64,000 bases of DNA from Hyphococcus lacteus (GTDB lineage Bacteria; Pseudomonadota; Alphaproteobacteria; Caulobacterales; Parvularculaceae). The stretch's first letter is position 1; each line of letters starts with the position of its first letter. The notes under the pieces were generated by a model. That model ran no database searches. It was not told the origin of the DNA and worked only from the letters and a program-made list of their open reading frames with translations. The DNA lies in assembly GCF_041058985.1 (NCBI RefSeq), contig NZ_JBEHZE010000001.1:1240001-1304000 (forward strand), read 5' to 3'. Positions 52,648 to 61,023 of the stretch are shown here, in pieces. Both the position numbers and the translations under genes were made by a program.

Positions 52648-52971
52648 ATTCGACTCCTGTCAGCGTCGCTCTCTGGCGCGCTCAAGTCCTTTTTCACCCC
52701 GGTTTCTTGTGCCCGGTTGTTAAATGAGCGCGCTGTCTAGCCCGCACAGCCGGGGGCGTCAAGCGCCCAATGGCCCATTTCATGCGGGTTTTGAGGGCTT
52801 ATTGCCCATTTTAAGGTCGCCCAGCCGGATTTAGAAGTGATGACGGTGCTTAGAGTGGCTCACAAGGGCGTACCTTTCTTAGTGCCGAAGTGGCAGAATG
52901 GCAGTTTAGGTCGGTTACAAAACATTTGAGAGCGCTACACAGCCGCTTCGGTGCGCCTGTATTGCTATGGC
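52648..52971 (-). promoter_or_regulatory. rplU leader and promoter region
   Basis: The 324-base gap has no gene I can support. On the minus strand it holds a clear promoter: CTTGAC (52758-52763), 17 bases, CTAGAC (52735-52740), giving a leader of about 80 bases before rplU. Bases 52764-52971 hold GC-rich sequence and a tRNA-like 5' fragment that I rejected. Confidence 0.6.
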
Positions 52972-53460
52972 TTAAAACTGGGCGACAACGCTTCCGGCAC
53001 AATAGAGACCCAGGCCAAATACAAAGTGGGAAACGACGCTGCGCTGCCTCGCGGTCCACGGTGCCGGCATTTTCGAGGCTGCAAATCCAAATCCGAATGA
53101 TGGCTGCATTATAAAGAAGGGCGCAACCACGCCTCCGATACCGACGATTAGCGAAGGAATGACCGTGACTGTTTCAAGCCACCGACCGGGGAACGGCAGT
53201 AAGCAGGCAGCGAAGGCGATGCCGATTGCATAGTGGATAGTCCATCCGACGATTGCTTCAAAGCGCATCGCAGGGCTGTCCAAAATTGTCTGGTGTAAAA
53301 ACTTTCCTTTAGGCATCCAGAGCACCCAGCGCCCCACAAGCGCAAAATTGAGTGACGGTACATTCGCGAATTTTGCTCGCGCCAAATTGAATATATCCAA
53401 TATTAATGTCGCAATCACCCCAATGGCGGCGACCCGTAATGTCGTTTCTAAGATTGTCAT
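52972..53460 (-). CDS. DUF2938 family membrane protein
   Basis: A 162-residue inner-membrane protein with four helices (about 7-27, 72-92, 97-118, 140-160), matching the DUF2938 family (phrases GRWVLWMPKGKFLH and PAPWTARQRSVVSHFVFG). The function is unknown. It is divergent from a MerR regulator with 63 bases between the starts, so regulation by that protein is likely. Confidence 0.88.
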   Translation of the reverse strand: MTILETTLRVAAIGVIATLILDIFNLARAKFANVPSLNFALVGRWVLWMPKGKFLHQTILDSPAMRFEAIVGWTIHYAIGIAFAACLLPFPGRWLETVTVIPSLIVGIGGVVAPFFIMQPSFGFGFAASKMPAPWTARQRSVVSHFVFGLGLYCAGSVVAQF

Positions 53461-53523
53461 TTTTAGTTCCTGTGTTGGGATTGTTGCGGTAACGTGCCAC
53501 TTAAAGCCAACTTGAGGTCAAGT

Positions 53524-53949
53524 ATGAAATCGCTGGAAATTTCTGAAGTGGTAAAACGAAGTGGGCTGCCAGCATCAACGTTGCGTTACTATGAAAGTTT
53601 GGGGCTCATAGAGTCGTCCGGGCGGCGAGGATTAAAACGGCTTTTTAATCCATCCGTCCTGGAGCGATTGGATATCATCAGCCTGTCTCGATGGGCCGGT
53701 TTTACGCTTGACGAAATCGGTGACTGGTTTGGGCGAGATGGGAGGGTTGCTATTGATAAGGCGCAACTCGTTCAAAAGGCTGACGAAGTTGAGGCGCGTG
53801 CGACGCAAATGCGGGCGCTTTCAAAAATTATTCGGCATACCTCGCAATGTCCGGAAGAAAATCACCTTGAATGCGACAACTTTCGAAAACTGATGAAGAT
53901 CGCTCGGCGGCATAGGCCTACAAAAGAGGCCACTACAAAGGTTAGGTAA
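53524..53949 (+). CDS. MerR-family transcriptional regulator
   Basis: A 141-residue regulator: N-terminal winged helix-turn-helix (LEISEVVKRSGLPASTLRYYESLGLI region, about 3-28), coiled dimerisation helix (about 80-115), and a C-terminal tail with two Cys (TSQCPEENHLECDNF). The ATG at 53524 with TTGAGG in front is preferred over the in-frame upstream start. The gap to the divergent DUF2938 gene holds AACTTGAGG (53509-53517), which equals one half-site of the SoxR operator type, and the dyad CTTGA-GG-TCAAG (53511-53522). Confidence 0.9.
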   Translation: MKSLEISEVVKRSGLPASTLRYYESLGLIESSGRRGLKRLFNPSVLERLDIISLSRWAGFTLDEIGDWFGRDGRVAIDKAQLVQKADEVEARATQMRALSKIIRHTSQCPEENHLECDNFRKLMKIARRHRPTKEATTKVR

Positions 53950-54025
53950 AATGTTTTGCTGGATCGGCTTCTGGCATAAAAGTTGTTAGGGTGGAGGCAA
54001 GCCTAAAAAATAAGGGGTTATTTAG

Positions 54026-54424
54026 ATGTCAATCAAGGAAAAACCACTGTTTAAGGCGGTTGGGCGGCTAGGGGCACTGCCCGATTTTTTGTTTTCGCAT
54101 CCGGTTTTCACTGGTTTCTTTGCAATGGCGATGTGTGGTGTTTTCGGTGCCGTTTTTGCTCTGTTTAATGTGGCCGGGCGCGGCTTCGTAGCGGCGTCAT
54201 ACCTTTATGAAAAGGCAGTTTCAGGTGCAGTCATCTTCATGGCGATTGCCTCGGTGATTTATATTGGCATCGCAATAAGTACGTTTAAAGAGCCGGATGA
54301 AACTGAGGTCAGATTGCAGTTCGTGTTCGGTGGTCTATTGGCTGTGATCGCGACGGCGGGGCTATACTTAGTTTTCAATGGGTGGGTGACGGATTACTTT
54401 ACGAATGCCGGCCCACTGGTATAG
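54026..54424 (+). CDS. Membrane protein of unknown function
   Basis: A 132-residue protein with three hydrophobic helices (about 29-52, 65-85, 98-120). AAGGGG stands before the ATG. The gene stands alone between the MerR gene and a convergent DUF3008 gene. No family recognised. Confidence 0.7.
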   Translation: MSIKEKPLFKAVGRLGALPDFLFSHPVFTGFFAMAMCGVFGAVFALFNVAGRGFVAASYLYEKAVSGAVIFMAIASVIYIGIAISTFKEPDETEVRLQFVFGGLLAVIATAGLYLVFNGWVTDYFTNAGPLV

Positions 54425-54449
54425 CATTGGATATGAATCTGGGTACGGA

Positions 54450-54632
54450 TTAATTTTTCTTCTCCGGAAGGTTTTCATGCTCGGTTGAAGCTATATCTTC
54501 TAGCTCCTCTTCGGTCATTGATTCATACATTTCTTTTGACGCACCTTTCAGATCAGATTTATTTGCCTCGCCGCGTTTTGCGGAAAGGGCGGCACCTGCG
54601 GCTTGTTGTTGTGCTTTCGATTGTGCTGGCAT
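54450..54632 (-). CDS. DUF3008 family small protein
   Basis: A 60-residue soluble, highly charged protein: MPAQSKAQQQAAGAALSAKR followed by a Lys/Asp/Glu-rich region with SKEMYESMTEEELEDIAST. This matches the DUF3008 family of small basic-acidic proteins; function unknown. AGGAGG lies just before the ATG, a strong ribosome-binding site. Confidence 0.88.
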   Translation of the reverse strand: MPAQSKAQQQAAGAALSAKRGEANKSDLKGASKEMYESMTEEELEDIASTEHENLPEKKN

Positions 54633-54727
54633 CTATTCCTCCTATGTTGTCAATTAGGGAACAACGCTGGCAAAAAATTGTTGCTTGGATTGTTATGTTT
54701 TAATGAAAACAGTCAGACTGGGTAATT

Positions 54728-55297
54728 GTGGCGAAGCTACTGAAATCGTTGAGTGAGAACCGAAAGTGGATGGGGCCGAACGCTGCTATTCTTGGGTTTC
54801 TTGAAGGTTCTTTTGTGCCATTTCCCATGGAGCCGCTTTTCATTCCGATGATGGCGGCCGAGCACAAGCGTGCTTGGGTTTTGGCATTGTGGATGGTTAT
54901 TGGAAATGTTGCTGGCGCTGTTCTTATGTATGGGCTTGGCGCGTTGTTGCTTGAGCCTGTTGTTGAGCCCCTAATGTCTAGTTTGGATATGCAACAAGAC
55001 TTTGAAAAGGCGAGTGCGTCACTAAAAGAGAATGCGTTTATAGCACTTTTTACGGTCGGAATTACGCCGATTCCATTTCAAGTAGGGGCGGCCGCTGCGG
55101 GGGCTGTCGGGGTACTGATTCCGGTGTTTTTATTCGCGGTGTCGTTGTCGCGGGGGATACGTTATTTAGCACTTGCGGGCATTGTGATGTTGATTGGACG
55201 ACGCGCGAATGCATTGCTGAAAAAGCATGAGCGTATGATTTTTGTGACAGGATTATTGCTTTTTGTCGGGATTGTTGCCTACGCAATGCTAAAATAA
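54728..55297 (+). CDS. YqaA/DedA-like membrane protein (VTT domain)
   Basis: A 189-residue inner-membrane protein with about five helices and the DedA/VTT re-entrant loop signatures: FLEGSFVPFPMEPLFIPMM (about 24-42) and TVGITPIPFQVGAAAAGAV (about 109-127). DedA-type proteins are implicated in lipid-carrier recycling; YqaA members are poorly studied. GTG start. A terminator follows. Confidence 0.85.
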   Translation: MAKLLKSLSENRKWMGPNAAILGFLEGSFVPFPMEPLFIPMMAAEHKRAWVLALWMVIGNVAGAVLMYGLGALLLEPVVEPLMSSLDMQQDFEKASASLKENAFIALFTVGITPIPFQVGAAAAGAVGVLIPVFLFAVSLSRGIRYLALAGIVMLIGRRANALLKKHERMIFVTGLLLFVGIVAYAMLK

Positions 55298-55330
55298 AAA
55301 ATCCGCGACCGTTATTGATCGCGGATTTTT
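55297..55330. terminator. Bidirectional terminator
   Basis: AAAAATCCGCGA (55297-55308) pairs perfectly with TCGCGGATTTTT (55319-55330) around a ten-base loop, between the YqaA gene and the convergent dipeptidase. Confidence 0.93.
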
Positions 55331-55353
55331 CCATTGGACAAATGGGGGAGAAT

Positions 55354-56421
55354 TTATCCGATGGTTTCTTTGTATAGGCGCTTTAGGTTTGTGCCCATAA
55401 TTTTCTCGATATCACGGTGGCTGTATTTGCGTTTCTTCAAGCCATCCCAGATGACTTCCATCCGGCGCGGACCATTAAGCGCGTCAATGAATAACGGCCA
55501 ATCTTCGATATGGAAATTGTCGCCCTCTTCGGCGGCTAGCTCCGCGATGTATTCGTCGGTCATGGTGATAACGCGGTGGTCACGATCACTGCCGATGGAC
55601 ACATGTTCAATACCAATGGTGTTTACCGCATGATTGATGTGATCGAAATAGGCGGGCAGTGCCACATCAGGCCGCGCATCAGTTAGGAATGGGCGCATTT
55701 GGCAAATACCGACAACGCCGCCTTTTGCGGCCATCGCCTTTAGGACTTTATCGCTTGTGTTGCGAATATTTTCATAAACAGCCTGACAGCTTGTGTGCGA
55801 GATGACGAGCGGTTTTGACGACATTTCGATCGCATCAAGCATTGTCCGTTCGTTTGCATGTGATAAGTCGATCAGCATGCCAATTTCATTCATCTTGGCG
55901 ATAACTTCTTCGCCGTAGACGGTGACGCCGGATCCACGTAGTTCTTTACAACCCGCGCCGACCCAGTTTTGGTAATTGTAGGTCAGTTGGCTGCTGCGGA
56001 CACCCGCATCATAGAATTCTTGGATGCGATTGATATCGCGACCGAATTGGGTCGAGGTCTGGAAAAGATAATAAACAGCGATTTTGTTTTCGCGCATGGC
56101 GCGATCCAGGTCAGACGTTTTTGTCGCTTTGATCAAAAGATCAGGGTGCTGTGCAATATATTCATCGTGTTCAACAACGGCCGCGCGACCTTCTTCGTAG
56201 GCTTGCTCTTCAAAAACTTTTGGATCCGTGAGCGTAACCGTGATGGCGTTCAGGCCGCTCGCGCTCATTTCTTTCAGTAGCGCTACGTCATAGGTGGTGC
56301 GTAATTCGCCCATGGCGTCAAAGATCAGTGATCCTTTTGGGGTGCTTTGCGCATGGGCACTTGTGGCGGAAAGAGCAGCGGTCGCAGAGACCCCTGCCAA
56401 AAAGTTCCTGCGGTCAATCAT
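55354..56421 (-). CDS. M19 dipeptidase-like protein, Tat-exported
   Basis: A 355-residue member of the membrane (renal) dipeptidase family M19, metal enzymes that split dipeptides. The N-terminus is a Tat-type signal, RRNFLAG, with a hydrophobic stretch ending ANAQ-like SAHAQS (about 1-25). Metal-site residues seen: His in IDLSHANERTM and His in VISHTSCQAV; SIGSDRDH is the later Asp segment. The usual first HxD pair is missing; that strand reads IFDAMGEL. The start at 56421 has AGGAACG upstream. It follows the XRE-cupin gene on the same strand by 64 bases. Substrate uncertain. Confidence 0.85.
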   Translation of the reverse strand: MIDRRNFLAGVSATAALSATSAHAQSTPKGSLIFDAMGELRTTYDVALLKEMSASGLNAITVTLTDPKVFEEQAYEEGRAAVVEHDEYIAQHPDLLIKATKTSDLDRAMRENKIAVYYLFQTSTQFGRDINRIQEFYDAGVRSSQLTYNYQNWVGAGCKELRGSGVTVYGEEVIAKMNEIGMLIDLSHANERTMLDAIEMSSKPLVISHTSCQAVYENIRNTSDKVLKAMAAKGGVVGICQMRPFLTDARPDVALPAYFDHINHAVNTIGIEHVSIGSDRDHRVITMTDEYIAELAAEEGDNFHIEDWPLFIDALNGPRRMEVIWDGLKKRKYSHRDIEKIMGTNLKRLYKETIG

Positions 56422-56433
56422 AGGGCGTTCCTC

Positions 56434-56446
56434 AAAATATTTTCCA
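56434..56446. promoter_or_regulatory. AT-rich palindrome ahead of the dipeptidase
   Basis: The perfect palindrome AAAATATTTT (56434-56443), with CC on one flank, lies 13 bases upstream of the dipeptidase start. A very similar site occurs twice before the TonB receptor (57351-57378) and once before the ALDH7 gene (63683-63698). Confidence 0.4.
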
Positions 56447-56485
56447 ATAAGCAAAAATTAGCTGATTGGAATAATGATTTCAAGC

Positions 56486-57115
56486 TTAGCCGGTATTGAT
56501 CCAAAGAACGCGTGCATCTTTCTTGCTGGTGGAGATACAGGCGTGGCGCATGGCGCTGTCTATATAGACGCCATCACCCGCTTCGAGTTCGGCAGGCTCG
56601 TAATGTTCGGTGTAAAACCGGACTGAACCTTCGAGTACAAACATGAATTCTTCGCCGTCATGGCTGCCCCATTCTTTGAACTCGTCGATTGAGCGTGCTT
56701 TGACGGTTGTGAGGAAGGGCAAGATTTGTTTGCGCTTTAGTTCAGCCGCTAGCAACTGGTGACTATAGACTTGGGCATCGAGCAAGCGGCCTTGGCCCTG
56801 GCGAACAACGCTTCTGCGCGCTTGTGGCGGCGTCGTTGCCGTTGAGGCAAAAAGATCAGTGATATCAATCGAAAAGCCATGGGCGACCTTTTGTACAACG
56901 TCAAATGTCGGCGACATTCGGTCATTTTCAATCTTCGAGAGGGTCGAGGCGGCGAGGCCCGTTGCGGCGGCAACATCCTCAAGCGTCCAGCCTTTAGAGC
57001 GGCGCAATTCGCGAATTTTCTTGCCAAGTTGAATGGAGGGGCGCGGCTGGCTTTCTTTTGCCGGTCTAACGGCGGATTGCAGGATATCTGTTGGGCTGGC
57101 TTTTAATTCCGACAT
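56486..57115 (-). CDS. XRE-family regulator with C-terminal cupin
   Basis: A 209-residue regulator: helix-turn-helix domain at about 28-85 (KIRELRRSKGWTLEDVAAATG, then STLSKIENDRMSPTFD) and a cupin sensor barrel at about 125-207 (HDGEEFMFVLEG, AELEAGDGVYIDS, HACIS). XRE-cupin proteins such as PuuR sense small metabolites and usually repress nearby catabolic genes. It lies between the dipeptidase and the divergent TonB receptor, so it is the natural candidate regulator of both. Confidence 0.93.
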   Translation of the reverse strand: MSELKASPTDILQSAVRPAKESQPRPSIQLGKKIRELRRSKGWTLEDVAAATGLAASTLSKIENDRMSPTFDVVQKVAHGFSIDITDLFASTATTPPQARRSVVRQGQGRLLDAQVYSHQLLAAELKRKQILPFLTTVKARSIDEFKEWGSHDGEEFMFVLEGSVRFYTEHYEPAELEAGDGVYIDSAMRHACISTSKKDARVLWINTG

Positions 57116-57434
57116 TTAATGGGGTCTCAATCTTGGATAAGTCCGCTGAAAGTGGCGATAGGATACGACATTTATTTGCGCGATCAAAGCGCAACATTTG
57201 AAGGGGTAACTTTTGCGCCGGATCACAGTTCATAACCACAATCGCGTAATCGCATGAAATTTCAATGTAAAATTGGGCTTCATTGCGATTGCAAACTGTA
57301 TTTTCAACACTTCGGCACATGACAGGCTTGTGAAGAAACCCTTTACAAGTGAAAAATATTTATGATAGGAAAAATATTAGCGACCCGTGTATAAGACCGG
57401 GGCTACGCGGGTAATAATTTAGGGAGGCGATTTC
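57116..57434. promoter_or_regulatory. Divergent control region, XRE-cupin / TonB receptor
   Basis: No gene is seen in these 319 bases. Features: the perfect palindrome TGAAATTTCA (57255-57264); ATCGCATGAA and TTCATTGCGAT as a near-perfect wider inverted repeat around it; TTGCGATTGCAA (57283-57294); two copies of GAAAAATATT exactly 18 bases apart (57351-57360 and 57369-57378); and a leader hairpin ACCCGTGTA/TACGCGGGT (57383-57391 with 57404-57412, one G-U pair) directly before the AGGGAGG ribosome-binding site. They are plausible operators and a leader structure for the receptor. Confidence 0.45.
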
Positions 57435-59867
57435 ATGAAGAAACTGCTGGGTATTATGGCGGCTGCGTCGCCACTGGCATTAATGATCGGGGCACCGACA
57501 GCGTTTGCGCAAGGCAACGACGCGGCGGAAGCACGCGCTGAATCAACTGACGTAATTGTATCGATTGGTACGCGACGCAAAGGTCGTACAGACACGGAAA
57601 GTGTCATTCCAATTGATGTCGTCGGCCCGGAGCTTATTAAAGCTTCTGGTTATGTAGATTTGAACGATAGCTTGCGGACATTGGTGCCTGCGTTTAACGC
57701 GCGTCGCTTGCCGCTTAATGACGGTGCGTCATTTGTGCGCCCGATTACACTGCGTAGCTCGCCAGCTGACCACGTATTGCTGTTGTTGAATGGCAAACGT
57801 CGTCACCGTTCTGCGACGGTTCAAATCGGTACTGGTCACGCAACGACTTCTGGTTCTCAGGGCCAAGACTTTAACCTAATTCCGCCAATCGCATTTCAAT
57901 CTGTCGAGGTTCTGCGCGATGGCGCATCCGCGCAATATGGGTCTGACGCCATTGCTGGTGTTGTGAATCTCTCGCTTAAAAATGCCCGCGAAGGCGGATC
58001 GATCTCTGCGCATGTTGGCCAATATTACGCAGGCGATGGCGAGACTTATGACATTCAAGCGAATATGGGTTTTGGTCTGACTGATGCCGGTTTCCTCAAT
58101 GTCAGTGCGCAATATGTCAATGAAGCCGGGACTAACCGCTCTGGCCCTCATGATGGTGCCGTGGCGCTGGCGGAGATGGGAATTACGGGTATTCCAAATC
58201 CACCAATCAATACTGGTGACCCACAATACGAGGCAATCAAAACTGTATGGAACAGTGAGCTAGACCTTGGTGGGGGCGCTTCAGCATATTTGTTTGGTAA
58301 CTATGCGTGGTCAGATTCGTTGATTGGTTTTTCCTATCGCCAATCACAAGATGCCGGCGGCCTAAGCCAACACGCGACCTTCGCCGATTCAATCTATGAA
58401 GGCACGGCCACGCACCCGGAAGATTTTGACCTTCAGGCCACGTATCCAGGCGGGTACACACCAAAATTTGGTGGCGAGCAGTCTGATTTCTCATCTGTTG
58501 TTGGTGTACGTAGCGATGGCGAGAGCCGATTTGGTTACGACGTTTCATTCCGTTACGGCAATAACTCAGTTGACTATACATTGTCAGAATCAATTAACGC
58601 ATCACTTGGTGTGAACTCACCGACGACATTCAAGCCTGGTGGTTTGGCGCAACGTGAAATTCAGGTCGATGCGGAGCTGTCTTACAGCTTGCCAACAGAG
58701 ATGTTTGCTGATGATATCTTCTTCTTCGGTGGTGCATCTTACCGGAACGAATCTTACACCATTACTGCTGGTGACAAGGCGTCCTATGCGATTGGGCCGC
58801 TTCTCGACCTGCCTGTTGGTGCAAATGGCTTCCAAGGTTACAGCCCCGATACAGCGGGTACGTTTGTAACCAGTAGTTACGCGGTATATCTTGAGGCTGA
58901 AACCAACATCACAGATGCGTGGACGCTTTCTGCGGCTGGTCGATACGAAGACTACGAAGCATTTGGCGATAATTTCAGCTACAAAGTTGCCACGCGTTAT
59001 GACTTTGCCGAAGCGTTTGCGGTCCGCGGGGCAGTCAGCACGGGCTTCCGTGCTCCGGCTGCGGGCCAGCTTTTTGGACAAAGCCAAACGTCTCAGTTGA
59101 ATGGTCAGGACTTTATTCTTGACGCTGTTCTGGTTCCTGGTTCGGATGCGGCACAGCTTTTTGGTTCGACACCGCTGGTACCTGAAACTTCATTCAGTCT
59201 CTCTGCTGGTGTCGTGTTCACCCCAGCGAGCAATTTCAACGCAACACTCGATTTCTATCAGATCGACGTTGATGACCGTCTCTTGCTGACTGACTCAATT
59301 GTGGTGACACCAGCTCAGCAAGCGCAACTTGCGGCGTTGGGATACCCTAATGGTGCGGCAGTTGAAGAGGTTCGCTATTTCCGAAACGCGGTTGATACAC
59401 GGGTTCGTGGTTTTGACTTTGTTGCTTCCTATGATCTCGATTGGAACAATGGTGCACGGACAAATATCAGCACGTCTGTGGCCTACAATGAGCAGATCCT
59501 TCGGGCTAACCCAGGCGGCATCATTCCGGCGAACAAAGTGATTGAGTACGAAGATGGTATTCCCGCTTGGCGCGGAAACTTGACGCTCAACCAATATGTC
59601 GGTGATTTCCGCTTTATGGCTCGCGGTGTTCTTTATGGGCCGTGGTTGCGGTCTGGTGGCCTTCAACGTGATACAGCAGTCTTGGCTGACGTTGAAATTG
59701 AATATACAGGCTTTGATAACATTACACTTGCAGCCGGTGCACGAAATGTGGGCAACAAATTCCCTCCCGGACGTGGTCTCGATTTCCTCGGTATCATCTA
59801 TGATAACCACAGCGTCTTTGGTACCAGTGGCGGCTATTACTACGCACGCGCAACCTATAATTTTTAA
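57435..59867 (+). CDS. TonB-dependent receptor
   Basis: An 810-residue outer-membrane receptor. Signal peptide 1-25 (ending AFAQG); TonB-box-like DVIVSIGTRR; plug domain (about 45-170) with LNGKRRHRSATV and VLRDGASAQYGSDAIAGVVNL, the latter typical of receptors of this subgroup; then the barrel, ending FNF-like TYNF with the terminal Phe. AGGGAGG stands before the ATG. Next to a dipeptidase and aldehyde dehydrogenase, it may import peptides or an amine-containing compound; this is inference. It has its own terminator. Confidence 0.95.
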   Translation: MKKLLGIMAAASPLALMIGAPTAFAQGNDAAEARAESTDVIVSIGTRRKGRTDTESVIPIDVVGPELIKASGYVDLNDSLRTLVPAFNARRLPLNDGASFVRPITLRSSPADHVLLLLNGKRRHRSATVQIGTGHATTSGSQGQDFNLIPPIAFQSVEVLRDGASAQYGSDAIAGVVNLSLKNAREGGSISAHVGQYYAGDGETYDIQANMGFGLTDAGFLNVSAQYVNEAGTNRSGPHDGAVALAEMGITGIPNPPINTGDPQYEAIKTVWNSELDLGGGASAYLFGNYAWSDSLIGFSYRQSQDAGGLSQHATFADSIYEGTATHPEDFDLQATYPGGYTPKFGGEQSDFSSVVGVRSDGESRFGYDVSFRYGNNSVDYTLSESINASLGVNSPTTFKPGGLAQREIQVDAELSYSLPTEMFADDIFFFGGASYRNESYTITAGDKASYAIGPLLDLPVGANGFQGYSPDTAGTFVTSSYAVYLEAETNITDAWTLSAAGRYEDYEAFGDNFSYKVATRYDFAEAFAVRGAVSTGFRAPAAGQLFGQSQTSQLNGQDFILDAVLVPGSDAAQLFGSTPLVPETSFSLSAGVVFTPASNFNATLDFYQIDVDDRLLLTDSIVVTPAQQAQLAALGYPNGAAVEEVRYFRNAVDTRVRGFDFVASYDLDWNNGARTNISTSVAYNEQILRANPGGIIPANKVIEYEDGIPAWRGNLTLNQYVGDFRFMARGVLYGPWLRSGGLQRDTAVLADVEIEYTGFDNITLAAGARNVGNKFPPGRGLDFLGIIYDNHSVFGTSGGYYYARATYNF

Positions 59868-59884
59868 GCGCAAACGATAATGAA

Positions 59885-59923
59885 GGGGGGCCGGTGAAAC
59901 GTAGTTTTGACCGGCCCTTTTTT
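59885..59923 (+). terminator. Terminator after the TonB receptor
   Basis: GGGCCGGT (59888-59895) pairs perfectly with ACCGGCCC (59910-59917), followed by six T. Confidence 0.9.
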
Positions 59924-59984
59924 GTAAGAATTTAGGGCGGATCGGGGCGGAATCAATTTGCTCCCAACTCAAAGGCGAGAAGAT

Positions 59985-60944
59985 ATGTTATTCAAATCAG
60001 TATACAGATCAGATTGCCAGATTGCGTCGCGATCTTTCCTTTCCGCCGTTGCCTTGTTTTTTGTGGTATCCCTCTCAATGGCACCGGTAACGGCGGAGCC
60101 TTTATCTGAGCAAAAAACCCTCCTTGGTGATCCGTTGCGCGCGCCATCTTGGCCCGCCGATTATCGGCAGAAACTGGAACTCGATTTGGAAATTGCGCGC
60201 GCAGCATTTGATGTCGCGCCCGACCGTGAAGGTTCTTATATTTGGCTTGGGCGTCGCTATGGATATTTGGGGCGTAATGCGGAGGCCATCGAGATATTCA
60301 CCCAAGGAATTGATAAATTTCCGCATAGTTACAAACTCCATCGTTTTCGCGGACGCCATCGGGCGAGAAACCGCGACTTCGAAGGGGCAATCGCTGACTA
60401 TAAGGCCGGTCTAGCCAAAATGGACGGTACGCCCGACTCGTTCGAGCCGGACGGTGCGCCGAATTCTATCGGGCTTACGATTTCGACTTATCGTAGCAAT
60501 CTGCATTATTACTTTGGCCAAACCAGTTTTGCGCTTGGCGACTACCAGCAAATGATCGACCAACTAGAACGATCAACGCAATCACCCATCGCGCTGCCTA
60601 TACGCGACCATGACGTGGCGGTTGTGTTTTGGCAGTATATTGCCATGAAAAAACTTGGCCATGATGCCGACGCCGAAGCGCATCTTGCGCAAATTCCTGA
60701 GAAACTCGATCTGATCGAGAACCATTTTTACCATAAGGCGGTCAAAGTTCTGCAGGGCCGTATTTCCGCAAAGGAAGCGATAGAAAAGGGTGACAGCCTT
60801 TCTAAATTTGCACTGGGAATGAAGCATGAATTTGATGGTGATCGCAAAGCCTCTGAAAAAGTGTTGCGCGCTATCGTAAAAGACAATGCGCTGGGATATT
60901 GGCCAGCTGAGGTCGAGTTAATGCGGATGAAGAACGACAAGTAA
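59985..60944 (+). CDS. Exported TPR protein, paralogue of the 61024-61986 gene
   Basis: A 319-residue protein with a signal peptide (about 12-36) and TPR-like helices. Phrases YIWLGRRYGYLGRNAEAIEI, EPDGAPNSIG and ENHFYHKAVKV match the lipoprotein gene at 61024-61986. The ATG at 59985 with GGCGAGAAG upstream is preferred over the TTG at 59958. It lies downstream of the TonB receptor, after that gene's terminator. Function unknown; it may bind a periplasmic partner of the receptor. Confidence 0.8.
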   Translation: MLFKSVYRSDCQIASRSFLSAVALFFVVSLSMAPVTAEPLSEQKTLLGDPLRAPSWPADYRQKLELDLEIARAAFDVAPDREGSYIWLGRRYGYLGRNAEAIEIFTQGIDKFPHSYKLHRFRGRHRARNRDFEGAIADYKAGLAKMDGTPDSFEPDGAPNSIGLTISTYRSNLHYYFGQTSFALGDYQQMIDQLERSTQSPIALPIRDHDVAVVFWQYIAMKKLGHDADAEAHLAQIPEKLDLIENHFYHKAVKVLQGRISAKEAIEKGDSLSKFALGMKHEFDGDRKASEKVLRAIVKDNALGYWPAEVELMRMKNDK

Positions 60945-60972
60945 GGCTGCAATAAATTGAAAATTTGGATAT

Positions 60973-61005
60973 AAAAAAACCTGCTGTTTCCAGCAGGTTT
61001 TTTTT
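60973..61005. terminator. Bidirectional terminator between the TPR paralogues
   Basis: CCTGCTG (60980-60986) and CAGCAGG (60991-60997) form a perfect stem with loop TTTC and A- and T-runs on both sides, so it serves both convergent genes. Confidence 0.93.
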
Positions 61006-61023
61006 CGAATCGTTTTGTCGGGT

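Noticed and set aside
52884..52952. tRNA-Leu/Ser-like fragment: GCCGAAGTGGCAGAATGGCAG start with a CTTCGGT that could close an acceptor stem
   Set aside because: No T-arm GTTCGANTC, no anticodon stem and wrong length for these tRNAs; likely coincidence.
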